A stretch of 64,000 bases of DNA from Opisthorchis felineus (GCA_004794785.1 SJOL01010112.1:1088156-1152155); one strand, 5' to 3'. Counted from the stretch's first letter, positions 1 through 12,731 are shown. The notes: generated from the sequence alone by a model not told the origin. A program made the numbers and translations.

Positions 1-320
1 TCTCGAATATCGTAGCAACTGGAACATGAGGCGGCCTGGTGCAGCACATTCAGTTGCATGGAAACATCACAAACGAGAGATTCAGCTGGGTTCTAGGTGA
101 GTCTCTCGCAAAACCAAATTGATTTGCAAATGAGTGTATTTCTTGAAAACAGTCCAATTTGGGTTCAAGTAGAACATAAAGTTGAGGAAAACTCGGGGAC
201 TGCGCCTGCCTGATGAGCCCCAAAAAGGGCGAAACCGGTCGTGGGCTGTCGAAGAATTTTCAGCGACATGTTTACTAATTATTCTTCGACGCCGTTCAGC
301 TGCCACAAAAAAACTCTTGT
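1..320 (+). repeat. Short repeat carrying a hammerhead ribozyme (PLE/retrozyme-like)
   Basis: A non-coding repeat whose only clear functional part is a hammerhead ribozyme at about 198-250 (separate entry). Decayed relatives of the segment around the ribozyme are visible on the - strand near 14885-15010 and 16525-16575, which shows it is dispersed. The opposite strand holds a 74-codon open frame (82-306) whose translation contains [14 protein letters not shown] recall similar peptides among opisthorchiid predicted proteins, but the ribozyme explains the conservation better than a protein does. Hammerheads of this shape are known in Penelope-like elements and small non-autonomous retrozymes. 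No reverse transcriptase or GIY-YIG domain is visible here, so a non-autonomous unit or a detached LTR-like end are both possible. The left boundary is unknown because the window starts inside it. The right boundary near 320 is a guess. Confidence 0.6.
198..250 (+). ncRNA. Type I hammerhead self-cleaving ribozyme
   Basis: Core CTGATGA lies at 210-216. Stem II is a perfect GCCC/GGGC (217-220 with 227-230) closing a CAAAAA loop. GAAA follows at 231-234 and the cleavage triplet GTC at 238-240. Stem I pairs GCCTGC (204-209) with GTGGGC (241-246), six pairs including two G-U. A small internal loop follows, then GAC (198-200) with GTC (248-250). Helix III is ACCGGT (234-239), a palindrome that leaves at most two intramolecular pairs, so a tandem or bimolecular dimer would be needed for a stable helix III. 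Every conserved core position (C3, U4, G5, A6, G8, A9, G12, A13, A14, A15.1-U16.1, C17) is present. Predicted cleavage is after C240. Activity itself is inferred. Confidence 0.85.
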
Positions 321-3300
321 GACATTACTACATAAAGATACCACCGTAAACATTTGAAAGACATAAAAATCTTTGAGATAAACTTTCGCAAGTCTTACTC
401 GTTCAAGCATTACGCATAACGAGTCATGGAAGTCACCAGTCAATGAATCTGTCGCAGCACGCTTCTAGACCCATAAAACAGATTTTCTTGTCATAAGGTT
501 CTTTCATATAATCTCAGAGCTATCTGCCCTCTGGGCTTTGTGATACAAGGGACCAGTGTTAAGCTCACTGAAGATAAATGAATTTAAATAGGGTGCAATG
601 TGTTTTCGGTTTGAATTTTGAATGAGGGTGTAGTCTTTGAAAATGAAAAAATGGCACAAGCTCTTTCATATTTAAGTAAAATAAAGGCCTCCGAAAACGT
701 TGGTCGCAGATAAGAAATTTTCACTGAAATAGATTTAGTTTTTTTTCCGAAACGAAGTTAGGATCAGAACATTTGCCAAAACATGAAGATTATCCAAAGG
801 CAAGATGATCAGTGTAATCCCTCGCACACGATTTTTAAACTTGATTCGTTGCTGCAAAGCATGGGGTCTGTATGGACTGTACAGAACTGATATAATCTGT
901 ACTTTTATTGCATAAATTCCGCATTCAGGTTTACATGAATAACGTTCTTCTTTAATTTGTCTTCTTAAATAAACCACACTCTGCATGTTTCCTGTAACGC
1001 CAGATTGTGCAATGACATAATGTTTGCTTCGGAAATCTGATGATCGTCTGATTTCAGTCAGATATACAAGTATTTTATAGCATACTGAAAATTTATCAAC
1101 GGTCGTCGACGCTCAAAACGATTTCAAGAATATACTCAGGAGGTTCATTCACAAAAGTAGCACAAATCCATGGTGATCTCAGTGTAGCAAGGCATCCCTC
1201 GATTTTGTCTAAGCGAGTCGTCACTGCAGGAATTATTCTCCTTTGGATTGCGATTTTCATCCAACCACGACTGGTAGTCGAATAATAAGTGATTACACTA
1301 CTTTCAAGTCATCAAATAATTGACAAAGAAAAAGTGTTCCCATCGTTATCAGTGGAATAGTGCCTTTACGGTCCTAACAGTTGCATGTTTAATTCGGTTA
1401 TTGTCCTGTGGAAAGAGAAGTATTTATTATAAAATGTGGAGACTTTAGCAGATTTGGAGTTAGCCATATTTATTTGAACACACCAAATGCCGTTTGTTTA
1501 CAGATACATATAAATTTTTCCGCTCAAAAGCACTGTTAGAATTTGGTTGATTTGTTGCGCTCGTGTGTTCACTTGTCCTTTAGATGTTAAATATGTTTTC
1601 TCACTGGTTTGCTAGTGAAGACGTTTGTGTATTGGTGTCTTGTATACAAGCTCAGTGTCTTTAAACCATAACATAGAGCGCTTCCCCACGGAATCATCTA
1701 CTTACAAACCTATTTCCCTGTTAAGAGTGTATCCTCAGTCCCAAGTTGCTGTTTGTTGATGACAAAATAAGACGTTTTCACGCTCCTTTGATTCAGATAG
1801 TCAGATTGCCTTATTTTCGTCTAACACCCTGGTAACAGCTTTTGGTAACGTTAATCCGTCAGAGCTTTGAAAGCACCTTTTCAAATGTAAAATGCACACT
1901 GCAGTAATTCAAGAATATTTCAGTTCGCTCTCTCGAGGAATAAAAGCTAGATTTGCCAATCAAGTCAAGCCTAGTCGACTTGTAAGGCACATACAACTTG
2001 GATATTTGCTGAAAAAATGACGCCCTGTTTTTCATTAAGTCACCGGACAAATTGCAGTGAATACCTGTTTATTATAAATAATATTTGTTATTTTATTGGT
2101 CTTGTCCGCGAACAAACATTTTCCAATTTGCTGCAGATTGTGATAAGTAGGTTGGTTGTGGTATTGGTAGGGACGTGTGATCCATGTAGCTGGTTCCTAT
2201 GGAAATATAGTTACGACTAAAATTAATCTAAATACGCGGTCAACAGATTTGTCTAGTACGAATTCGTTAATTTAGGAGCACTTCATTGTAAAAAATATTT
2301 ATCACGTCCCGAACTTTTTTCGACGAGTGTGATGAACCTTATTGTATGCGTTATTCCTATCAAGGTTCTGAACTCGCAGTGGACCACGTGACTTGCTTTA
2401 TTTGCCCCACAAAAACGTAGCTAGAATTGCTACAGAAACATCAGGGAAGATAGTTGCCATTTGTCTTACTGGAAAAACCGTTCCTGCCAATCAAATTGTA
2501 TCAACACAAGGCCTAGATCAAGTGTGGCAATACTTTATTTCTGAAAATACGTCAAAATGTGGACGACGTATTGCATTGTTGAGTGGATGTGAGATTAAAC
2601 TATTGCTAAACGGCAGAAATTTCTCCAAGAAAATGACCTTCATGAGGAGCGAAACCTTCGTTTAAAAAGAAAGCTTGTTTAGTTCAAATCGGGGTCAATT
2701 TTGTCGACGGCAGAGTGAATTACTGGATATGATCCATGTTTCAAATAATTTGTCTCCAAATTAATGTATGTTCCACAAAAAAATCAGAAACGTACGAAAG
2801 TTTTGACATNACGTGCAAAAGTTGTAGTAAAACAGCTATTTTATATCCTGGCTTTGACATACTAAAACAAAAAACTACGAACCTAAAGTATACATCCAGA
2901 TTAGTAAGTGTTTTATAAATCAAATAGTCGCGAAAGCATTTTCTTAACTAAAAAGCACAAATTCGTATGCTTGCGGCCTTATCAGCCTGTCCCACGGCAG
3001 CACTGAATTGCGCCAAAGACTTAAGCCATGTGGAACCCCCACACTCTGCTGCATTTTCGATATTCTTCGGTAAAATAAATTTTGCTCTAAGGTTGCAGGA
3101 TATAAGATCTTGGCACCAGTTAAACCTAAAAATTGCTTGAAGGGAACGGGTTGCCCATAAAAATCCCTTCAGGTGACCGCTATCTTGGTGAATCCTATAA
3201 TATGACTGAAAACCTAATAGCTCTTAGTTTGCAACAGGTTTTCTGGTGGCTGATGGGGGCCTCATAAGTAAATGCGTTATGCGTACGTGTACATACGTTG

Positions 3301-5454
3301 GGTGGACATCCACCTGCTAGAAACTGTTTAAAAATTCTTCCGAACGATTGACTGATGGCCGAAAGCAAAATAATGTCTGTAGTAAAATCCTGATAAAACT
3401 GCCTTTCTGATGGAAAAATTCATAGGCACAACGTAAATGGCACCTGAGTTTGCCAGATCCGCTAAAGTTGAAGGTCTGACCCGGGGCTATATTCTTGAAC
3501 GTCGGAGCACTAATGAAATACCGTATAGCCCCTGTAACTACGATTTCTTAGACAGTGCCCAAGCTGATACCCAGCCAGCCAGTTTAATGATCTGGCCCTT
3601 ATATGATTTCGCCCGCAGTGGATATGAATGCCACTGAACATGTTCTCTTTCAAAACATATTTAATTTTGCTAAAATAACCCTCAAATTGGGATAACTGAA
3701 ATTTCAACAGCTAAAAATGTTTAAAAATATATAAAGCCTACATTACCTGATGAACATAGCATTGAATCATTGGTGTCGGAGGGAGTTATGACGACCAAGG
3801 TTGCAAAACTGAGGCTGCAAACCGGAAGAAGTTCACGAGTAGTACATGAAGGTTTCGAAAACATCCGTCATTGCCCAAACATTTGTATACCTACATTGGC
3901 ACGATAATCAGTGATTAAGAGATTGCGTAAATCGTGTGATGAGCCTTCCTCTAAAAAATTTGAAACAGTGATTTCTTTATTTCAACGGAGAGAATAAACG
4001 TGTCGTTACAAAGACCAAACTCTGTTGTTGTATATAAAGCCAAGTGAAGGGTATTTCCTTATTAATGAATAAAGACTGAACTGAGTGGAAAAAGAAAATA
4101 GTCCTTATAACCTATTCCCCAAACGTGTCAATCGGTTTTTGCAGCAGTCGTTTTTTCCTGGTAGCGGGTAGTTAGCGGTATTCTGAGGTACCAAGTCGTG
4201 TTTAGCAAAAACGATAAATTTTCACTTATACCCAACTATACTTATAATACGATAATAATTTAGTAATATTACTTATTATTGATTAACCTGAAAACAATAA
4301 TTCATAGGTGAGTTAGTGAGTTGAGATAGTAATGGATGGATTATATTCTCAAATAGACCTAAACCTTTTCATGGCTCATGATCTAATTCTTGTAGCAGTG
4401 GGTCCCTGGATTCGCAGGGCCAACCTTCAAGATTTGGTGTAGCTACGAGGTTTCAGCTTTCAGCGCTGGGTAGCCACCTTGTCAAGGGAAAGACTTGGAA
4501 ACACAGCATTTAGGATAACTTAAAACCATGTCCCCAATGCAACGCACTAACGCATTGTCTCCCGGAAATGAGGAAGACTGTAGTGTCTTAAACTGCGGTC
4601 CTTATCTAGAAAGTTTCCTTTTGCTGCCTCCGCCGTTTTTCTCGTAGCACCAGTAAAATGCCTATTGGCCAAACCGTGTTCAAGAATGCGCAATTGAGTG
4701 TAAGGAAGCATGGAAGTTGATAGTATTCTAGAAACAAGAGATCAAATATTTCCTAATGTGTTTCATTTTCAAGGAATTTTGAAACTGCAGTCAGATGTCA
4801 AACAACTTGATGAACAAGTTCAAGGGAAGTTGCATCCGTCTTGCGTTTTGAGTCTACAACTCAGCTGTTGTACACAAATAGTACGACTTTGGCTGCATTG
4901 GATATCCGGAGGTGCGCAAAATCACCTGGGAACCAGTGAATGACTTAGGGCGGACTATTTGCGGTACAGTAAGAAGGACACATTTTAAGACAGCAAGATT
5001 TCTACGTCCATTTTTGTATCTAGCTTTATAGCACCCTCTGAATCATTTTCACGTTGCAGGACAAAAGCCTTTACCAAGTCTCACCCGAACAATATGCAGA
5101 CGCATTTTTGGTCTTTCAGAGGATATTCTAGTCCGGGGACTACTTCAAGACAGCGCCGAAGTCGTTGAGTGCAGCCGTGGACTTAAGGGCTCCTCTGAAA
5201 GGTCGTCAGCATAGGTCAAGAAGTGGAATTGACCTGGCACGAAACATTGAGCGGAAACATTGAAGAGCGGTGCGGAAGCATAGGGCGTTAGTCAGACTTT
5301 CATTGTGAACATTCTGTTCGACAGAAACGCCCTGAGGTTGAATCTCGTAGGTTCAAAATGTCTGTGTTAATGAAATCTGCTGTACAGGATGCAATGCCTT
5401 TTGGGAAATGGAACAGCATAGCGTGCAACACCGGAAGGGTTCTATCACTCTGCG

Positions 5455-5565
5455 CAGCATGGTGGTGAAGCTAAAAGTTCTTAAGCTGTCCAGCGGTAGA
5501 CGCCAAAGTAATTATACATTGGCACAAAGCCCAATTCATTTTGATCAGCAATAACGTCGCTTTTG
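5455..5565 (+). repeat. Weak diverged repeat, copy 1
   Basis: Shares AGCGGTAGAC followed by a CATTTTGA block and a TAACGTC-type block with 6425-6495, with the same spacing order. Similarity by eye is limited to these blocks, so this may be a fragment of an old interspersed repeat or chance. Confidence 0.3.
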
Positions 5566-6424
5566 TTTAGAGGCTGTCGGAAAATTACGTGAAAATGTTT
5601 AGCCAAGTTGAGCGACGTTTATGTTAACTTCCTCCGACGCGAGCCATCAACGCTCAATCCGATGAAATTTCACTCTTGAAAATATGTCACGAATTTAGTA
5701 GCTGGTAACATTGTTTGCCACGATCCACGCTGCTCTGTCTGGCGTTTTGTAAAGTTTGTGCACAGAGCTTCTATTCAAAAGCAATTATCTCGCGCAAATA
5801 CCTAAACTTGCATCAATAATGGTTTCCCGATTGTAATAAAGTATGTTTCTTAGTGCCAGGATTCTGTCCACTCTGCAATCTAACCATGTAAAAAACAAGG
5901 CTGTTTGAAGTTTAAGATCAACGATGCCTACGCTAACCGCAACTTTGGATTCCTCGCAAACAAAACTAGTGACCTATTTTGCGCTGAGAGCATACATAAT
6001 GCTTTTGCTGGTCACACGTTAATAAGTACATTGTTGTCAATTTATTGACACCGGCTGCATCAACCGGAGCGGCCACTGGTTTAATTTGAAAGTTCCCTAT
6101 TTAATGCACACTGTTCATTCCAATGGGGCCGCAGGAAACAGCAGTGAATTGCAGGCCTGCAGCTGCTTACAGTCGAGGTTCCCTAATTGCATGATTAAAA
6201 GAAGTATAGCGAGGTTTGTTTGAATGATCCAACAGTTCGGTTAACCATATATCTACAGAGCTCTTGTGATAACTGAAGTATGACTGGACATGGCAGGTGC
6301 GGAGTCTCTGGTAAAAGCTCGACAATTACGCTATCTGTTAGGGGCACAGCAGTCAAAAAAACAAGTAGTTTTTGACACGCTGGTAACTGCGCTTGCTATA
6401 AATGCTTAAGAGCTTAGGCAACAA

Positions 6425-6495
6425 CCATACCATCTCGTGCAGCGGTAGACAAACGCAGACCTATCCATTTTGAGTCACAACGTGTCTTGGCGAGA
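6425..6495 (+). repeat. Weak diverged repeat, copy 2
   Basis: Partner of 5455-5565. It has GCAGCGGTAGAC, then CCATTTTGAGTCACAACGTG. Alignable in blocks only. Confidence 0.3.
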
Positions 6496-9400
6496 GCAAA
6501 ATGGTGGATCGATAAACAGAAACTAAAGCCCGTTAAGAGAACACGTCACAAGGCATAAGCCGTTGGAAGTATTCACGATCAAGCATGAAAAGCATCTGTT
6601 GGTTTCTAAGTTACGACGCGTCATCGCACCCCAAAACATTCCAGATCCACTGCCATTAGTTCAGTTCACCAGTGGTATTTCCACAGCAGTTTAGGGTGTA
6701 AATGCGTTGCGTCTCAGCTGCCGCACGAGCGTAAATTAGTGAGCCAAACTTCACAGTCATTGAACACGCTACACCCTCTAACCTGAAACCTGTTTCAGAT
6801 AAGCCGTAATTTTAGCTTCAATGGTCCCAGAAGCAAACCTAACTTAAAAGCACGTTAAGAATTTGCACGACAAAATAGGCGCATCTTTAGCTACAACAAG
6901 AACTAACATACTCGGAGGTGCTCATTTATTTATTCGTCCAAAACCTGAAATAAATGTGGAAAGGTTCCCAAAAATTGACATTTATTCGTCAATCCACCAA
7001 ATAAATTTAATTTACTTTTCCATTTCATGGTATACCACTTTATCTAGGATGTATGGGGTTTGGGGGGAGAACAATTACGTGGACCTAGTAGTCAGTCAAA
7101 TGTTATGATATTTTAAAACGCGTGGGCAGAATTATTGCTCTTTAGCTAGTTACTTGTCACCGAGGTGAATAATGTAGTGATTCAAAATGCCAGCAATAAG
7201 CACCACAGTTGAAATAAACGGCAGTAACATGCTAAATTGAACAACGGTTGACAGAAACCCAATTAAATAAGGCTGTTAGCATGGTAAAGGCCACATCAAC
7301 AAAGTCACCGATAGTGAGACCACAAACACACTTTCAAATTAATCGGTTTGACTCGCGTCAAAGTACGCCCAGTATACCTAGTGGGTGTTTAGAGCATCTG
7401 AAACGACACTCGGTTCAATAGATTTGACTCCTGATTGAAGAGGGGGGCGCACCTGGTTTACATTGCACACCCAAAGACGCAATGCACGTTACAGTGTTCT
7501 GTCTACTCCGGCTGCCGCCTAATGGAACAGAGTACCCAGACATAATCACGGGTTTAAGGGTGCCAGGATGACAGCAAATATGAACTTCCACATTAGCGTC
7601 CCAGTACGAGGTAGAAGTGATGTTAGAAGGATGATATTGAATGACCTGTAGAAATTCTAGCTCATCAATGTCTTTGCTGTCAAATACGCCTTGAGTCGTT
7701 GGGGTTTAGTGTCGATTTTTGGCTCAAAATGAAAATTTTAAGTGTTTCTGGTGTTGCGCAGTTATGAAATCGGCTATGTACACCGGTATGATAATCCTAA
7801 GCCCACTGAACCCCTTTGCGCGTATTCCAATTTTGCCACCCAACCATTCGATGAAACGTCTGGGTCACCTATGTAGAACACTTGGTATGGGAGGTAACTC
7901 CGGTTAGTAAGGGCATTTTAATTGCACCTTACCCATCGCAACAGCGGCAAACGCCATGGGTTATTTTGCAGTAAAAACTCGTTTACCGTCGGAATGCAAC
8001 CTAAGACTCACCTCGCATTTAGTACAACAACCAAGAACACCGTGACAATCGTGGCTAGTCCTCCAAATGAGGGCATTTTGTGGTGTCCAAGGGATACCAA
8101 TAAAAACAACACCCTATATTCGGTTGAGTACAAGAAAGTTAGACTTTAGGAAATGGCTGGGGCAAATTTGTTCGAAAATTGCAAGCTCTTGAAGGTCGCG
8201 TTACAACGCAATCCTATAGAATGCACCGTGAGCAAGGTTGTCAATGGTGGACACAAGAGACTTTCCAAAAAATTCTTGCATAGATCATGTGATTAGCACT
8301 TTGCCTAAATCTGTCACGTTAGAATGCACCGGTTTATGAATAACAGAAAATGTACCGTAACTCCTGCGTGATGCGATATTGACACTAAATGTTTGTAACG
8401 CACAGCCAAAATGCTGATGCTTTGGATAGCGCCTATTGAGGTAATTCCCCCGGGAAGCATTACGATCACTCGTTTGCGTGTTGGAAATGCTAAGTTCAAG
8501 GGGAAAACAGAAGTTATTCTCGTTGTTCCACCGACTACAATTTTGAACTAGGTGCCTTCGGAGGGAACAATGTGAACAGTGCTAATCCTTATATGACCGA
8601 CATGCTTTGGGAGGCTTCCTTTCAGAAGCAGTGAAAGCACGTTGTGGTTTATTAGCACTGATAGATATAAATGGTTTTATTGCTGTTGAATCAACGCAGT
8701 CACTTTTATTGCTTATCAACAAACGGAAATTTCCGGCCATTTTTTGAATTTGTCCTTTGCTGACAAGCTGTCAGCGTTTTGAGTAGAGCCAAGAGCGGTC
8801 CTGAATTGGGAAATGAAGATAAAATGTTTTATTGTTCGCGATTCGCTTCACCCGTTAGAGTAAAGTAATTCTGCTAGTCATGCTTAGTTAATTTGGACTA
8901 GGTATAGCAAAAGTTAGATAGCATTATATGCTCCTCGAGGGTTTTACATACCTATTTCGGCAAACGTCACAAGAAGCGTGTTTGCAATCTTACAAAGTAC
9001 CGAATACAACAAGTGAGCTTTCCGTGCACCCTGCACTGTTCTTATAAATGATTTCCTAAAAGTATGAACCATGATGGCAAATAATTTCTAGCTAATTTCA
9101 TTACGTTCAGAGGAATGCAAATTACATCCTAATTCGTTGCTCCCGATCATCACCAAGGTTAGTTTGTAATCACCCAACTAGACGAAATGACTACAAAAAT
9201 CAATACCGGCTGTCCACATTCTTGATAGGAGCTCCTCACTAATTTACGGATTTTTTGAAAAAGCCTCCAGGTGTAAAATAATGTCTTGCTTTTGGCTGGG
9301 AAATGTACAAAAAAAGATTTCTTAAAATGTCATTTATTGCTGTATGATGTCTAAACACTGCAGATTTAAGCACTTCTAAGCAACTCACCAGGAATCCCGC

Positions 9401-11204
9401 AATGGCACTCTCACAGCTCTCACAGGTTCAATTGAATAACAGCGATAATTTCCACCGGCCAGCAATTCATGCCTTAATTGCTTGATTTCGCTATCAAAGA
9501 TTGTGCTTTTGAAAAGTTTTCCGCTACTTTATTCATTAGTAGCTTAGGTATCAGTACCATAAGTTTTAGTATTTAGCCTTGGAAGGCCCGCAGAAACTTA
9601 CAGAATGGGTGAAAAACGTGGTACCAAAGAAAGTGGAGTCAATGTTTCACATAGGAATCCCCGGACAGTTGTATTTGGTGACGAAATTAGCGAATAACAC
9701 GAAGCATATGCATTCATATCCACATAAACTAGCACCATAAATAGTGAAAAATAATTGGACTTCTTGAAATGATATCTCCCTGATTAATGTGGCAGATGAC
9801 CTTTCTACATGAACGAGAGAAGAATATTTCGTTTAGTGATTGTTTTGACTGAAAGAATACCACAATGAAAATAGCAATGGTTGTTCTTCTGTGAGTGCCA
9901 CCTACTTGGGGCATCAAGCATGCCATCATTCTACCAAGTTTGATACGTGTATTATGTTAGCCAGCGATAACGAAAACCGCAGAACTTCCATTTTAATACA
10001 TTCCTGATTAGTGAACATATTATGGGACAACGTTGTTGGTGCACCGGAGTTTTATAACTCACAGCACTGCTGATGGAAACTGACGTTTAACGGACGACAA
10101 CTACAAGAAGCCCCCAAAATCTGTCAAATGAACATCATGGGTCCTAATGAGTAATATCAGCTTCTGTAGTAGGTTCAGTCAATGATAGTGCGGGTTGGAG
10201 CAAACAGAAGATCCGTTGGTAAGAGGAAGCGAATCAAAACCTTTCGTGTATGATGAAGCAGAAGGAAAATAATGCCACTAAAACATAATAACCGTGACCA
10301 TCAAGAAACATTTCCAAGCCCAAAAGCTACTATTTTCCACCAAGATATTTCATCATTCAAAATAACCATTTCAATCATCTTGGATATTACTGTCTGTACA
10401 CCATGCCTCACAACTCTAAACCGATTCTTTGAAACTACGTCGGTATTAACTTAGAACCTGTTCCACGCATCTACTTTTACAACATCATTTACCTTGCAAC
10501 GTCAAGTTGTGGGTCGCCCGCTAATTGACAGTGATAACACTGCGAGTTATACGGTACACACTTGAGGGTGTAAATAAGGTTATGAAATCTGGCGATGCAT
10601 GTATATATTCCCCCTAAAAGCAGCTCAGAGCCGGTACCCATTTGTACCGTTTGGACAAATCGTCGAGCAGATCGCAAACAGAATTTTATTTTCGAGCTCT
10701 AAGGACTAATCAAAATGCCAAACTCTTAATTTGTTTAGGGGACTGCGAAAACAACCGTGTAACGTGCGAGTCCGAGGCAAATTTTGACAATACTCAAAAT
10801 ATGCATGCTAATCACATATAGTGGAGGGACATTTATTTCAACTTGGATTATCATGTAGAACGAAATTTGTCCATCCAACAATTGGAACCATTTAGTTTTT
10901 TGTGGTTTCCGGTTACCTGTCGGCATGAACAAAACATTTACTCTTCGCCGGAATATATTTTTTAATTGGAACCACTTGAACCACGTTAATCTTGGACTTA
11001 AGTTTTGGAAGAGCTACCTTCAAGCTGTTTAAAACCTATTGTGTTACGGTTTTGTTTGCTATTAGTCGCTTCTATGTTTTGGTTCCGGCAATGGCTCTTA
11101 AACGTAACTCTGACCGTATTCGGAGCACGCAGCCAAACATTACAATTAACGTGAACACTCACAGTTGCCTTTGCAGTTCCCCACGGCAATTTTCAAAGTC
11201 CATC

Positions 11205-11720
11205 TGTCTCTGAAATAATGTTCCTTGAATTTGGACGATATATCCGTTGTTATTCGTTGTTTCTTTACTATGCTTGTGAGATAAAAATCCACGTCCTTTG
11301 TCCACTCGTTTGCCGGGCCCATGACGTCAGCGTACCATAACTCGCCGATTTCTGAAAGAGGAATGGGTTCCATGGGATGAGTTGCCCTTGCTGTATCCTC
11401 TTTCATCAGTTGCCACCGCTTACATAACACCGCATAATCCATCACCTAACTTCTCATCCCGGGCCAGTGGGTCATCTGCCGAAATAAGTCGTACGCCTTG
11501 GTGCACTCTGTGTCTACCATCTCGTGGCATTCGACGATTAGCTTCAGTCTCAAGACGCGAGATATCACTGGCAACACAACATCAGAATCGGTAGCGTTCA
11601 AAGAAAATATGCCAGATTCACTCAGACTCAGCCTATCGAATTGACTCTGGAACATTTCCAATTCCTTGTCTCCGTACTCAACACTCCTTCCATCAAACAA
11701 GGCAGTTGCAACCTACCGTA
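11205..11720 (-). pseudogene. Ty3/gypsy integrase N-terminal remnant
   Basis: Two open pieces (11446-11700 and about 11205-11445) lie in the same frame, separated by one in-frame stop. The first carries LPVISRVLRLKLIVECHEMV and the YDLFRQMTHWPGM motif of the integrase zinc region. The second carries CKRWQLMKE and GELWYADVMGP, the start of the catalytic core. One zinc-ligand His and one Cys of the HHCC finger are replaced. The core is cut after about 50 residues, before the second and third catalytic acidic positions. It resembles the integrase start at 55206-55565. Confidence 0.8.
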
Positions 11721-11819
11721 ACAAGGAATCCTGCCGTTGAGTATGCACCAACCTACCGGAATCCAGTTCGACGACGATACTATTGGCACCCATCATGATT
11801 CTGGGGGCCTCATCTTTAG

Positions 11820-12085
11820 CCTCTGGTGGTTCGCCTTACCGGGCACGTGGCGGATCGTGAAGTGGTACTCTTGCAATCAGATTGCCCAGCGCGCGAGCTT
11901 TCCGTGAGGATCTCTGGTGGTCCTGATCCACTCCAGGTGGTGGTGATCGGTCTCGACATGAAATCTCTGACCAAGCAGGTATGGCTTCCACTTATCCAGG
12001 GCCCAGACGAGCGTTCAACATTGTTTCTCACTAATTGGGTACTTCTGCTCAGCGCTACTCAGGATCCGACAACAAATTTAGGTAT
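11820..12085 (-). pseudogene. Ty3/gypsy RNase H C-terminal remnant
   Basis: The minus-strand translation gives SSAEQKYPISEKQC, then a stop, then DKWKPYLLGQRFHVETDHH, then HVPGKANHQ. These are the hallmark end-of-RNase H motifs of Ty3/gypsy polyproteins (AEQxY, LxGxxFxVxTDHxxL, HxPGxxN). The first RNase H catalytic Asp lies upstream and is not present. At least two stop codons interrupt the frame. The fragment starts abruptly near 12085, where the similarity to other copies ends. Confidence 0.85.
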
Positions 12086-12731
12086 AGGCACCCCTGTCTT
12101 TTCGGGTGCACTGTGGTGAATAGACAATCGAGGTCCACCACGAGTGACGCAGCAGTCCACATCTAAGAGTTTCATCCCTTATATGTTGCAGAAAAGTTTT
12201 TTCTAAAATGGTGAATTGTGGTCTACGTTTGTAACTTTCGGGTTCCCAAATAGCAACAAACATCCTTCGATAACAGACACCTAATAAGTGGAGTAAAAAT
12301 ATAATTTTTGGTATTATTTCAGCCTTAACACCTATAGTGGAGCTGTTGATAACAAAAATGGCACAAGAAGCCCATGAGTTTGGTAAAGTTGCCATATAAT
12401 TTGAATTAATTGGAATATTCCAAATATATGTAGGGTAATTTGCATACCCTTTTCCAAATATAACTTCGAGCACATTTGCTGAAGCCACTAAAATGCGGAG
12501 ATTGCGCAAACTATCACATCCTGTTCCTCTGCAGCATGCATGTTTGCTACTCCGTGGTATCATGGTAGAGCAGCGAAGAGAAGGCTTGGAAGCAGATAAA
12601 GAAATCCTTTGGGTGCATGCATATTGCTTTGTAAATAGGGGAGAAAATCTGACGGAGTTTACATGGGGACGTATGCGGCCATAGTTTGTGGCCCTTACTG
12701 ATGGTGAAGTGGCCTTAAAGCGGGCTTTCAA
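12078..12731 (-). other. Unrecognised 217-codon open frame
   Basis: A continuous ATG-initiated frame of 217 codons, the longest outside the retroelement cluster at 55-64 kb. With stops at about 6% of codons in this base composition, a run this long is expected well under once in 64 kb. The translation has no motif I recognise. It is Arg/Ser-rich at the N-terminus, has a Cys cluster around residues 55-75 and a hydrophobic stretch around residues 135-160. It ends at the edge of the gypsy fragment in a different frame. It could be a fragment of an unknown repeat, an exon-like remnant or chance. No function is assigned. Confidence 0.25.

Larger units (their letters stand above)
321..11204. other. 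Gene-less AT-rich stretch
   Basis: I see no coding region, RNA gene or intact mobile element here. Open frames are at most about 90 codons, what chance gives at this base composition, and several overlap on opposite strands. One ambiguous base is at 2810. A weak pair of related segments lies at 5455-5565 and 6425-6495 (separate entries). A short stretch around 1250-1290 (- strand) resembles the ribozyme cleavage region of the 1-320 repeat but is too decayed to call. Widely spaced exons of a host gene cannot be excluded without transcripts. Confidence 0.6.
11205..12085 (-). mobile_element. Ty3/gypsy retrotransposon fragment 1 (RNase H end to integrase start)
   Basis: A 3'-half fragment of a Ty3/gypsy LTR retrotransposon. 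In minus-strand order it runs from the last third of RNase H through the linker and zinc-binding region into the first residues of the integrase core, then stops. Gag, protease, RT and both LTRs are missing. It is the same broad family as the copies at 55.2-58.1 and 62.2-64.0 kb, since the integrase zinc region and the ATHP..EP linker align with the copy ending at 55208. The reading frame is broken by several stops, so it is dead. A 217-codon unexplained open frame begins immediately beyond its upstream edge (12078-12731). Confidence 0.85.
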
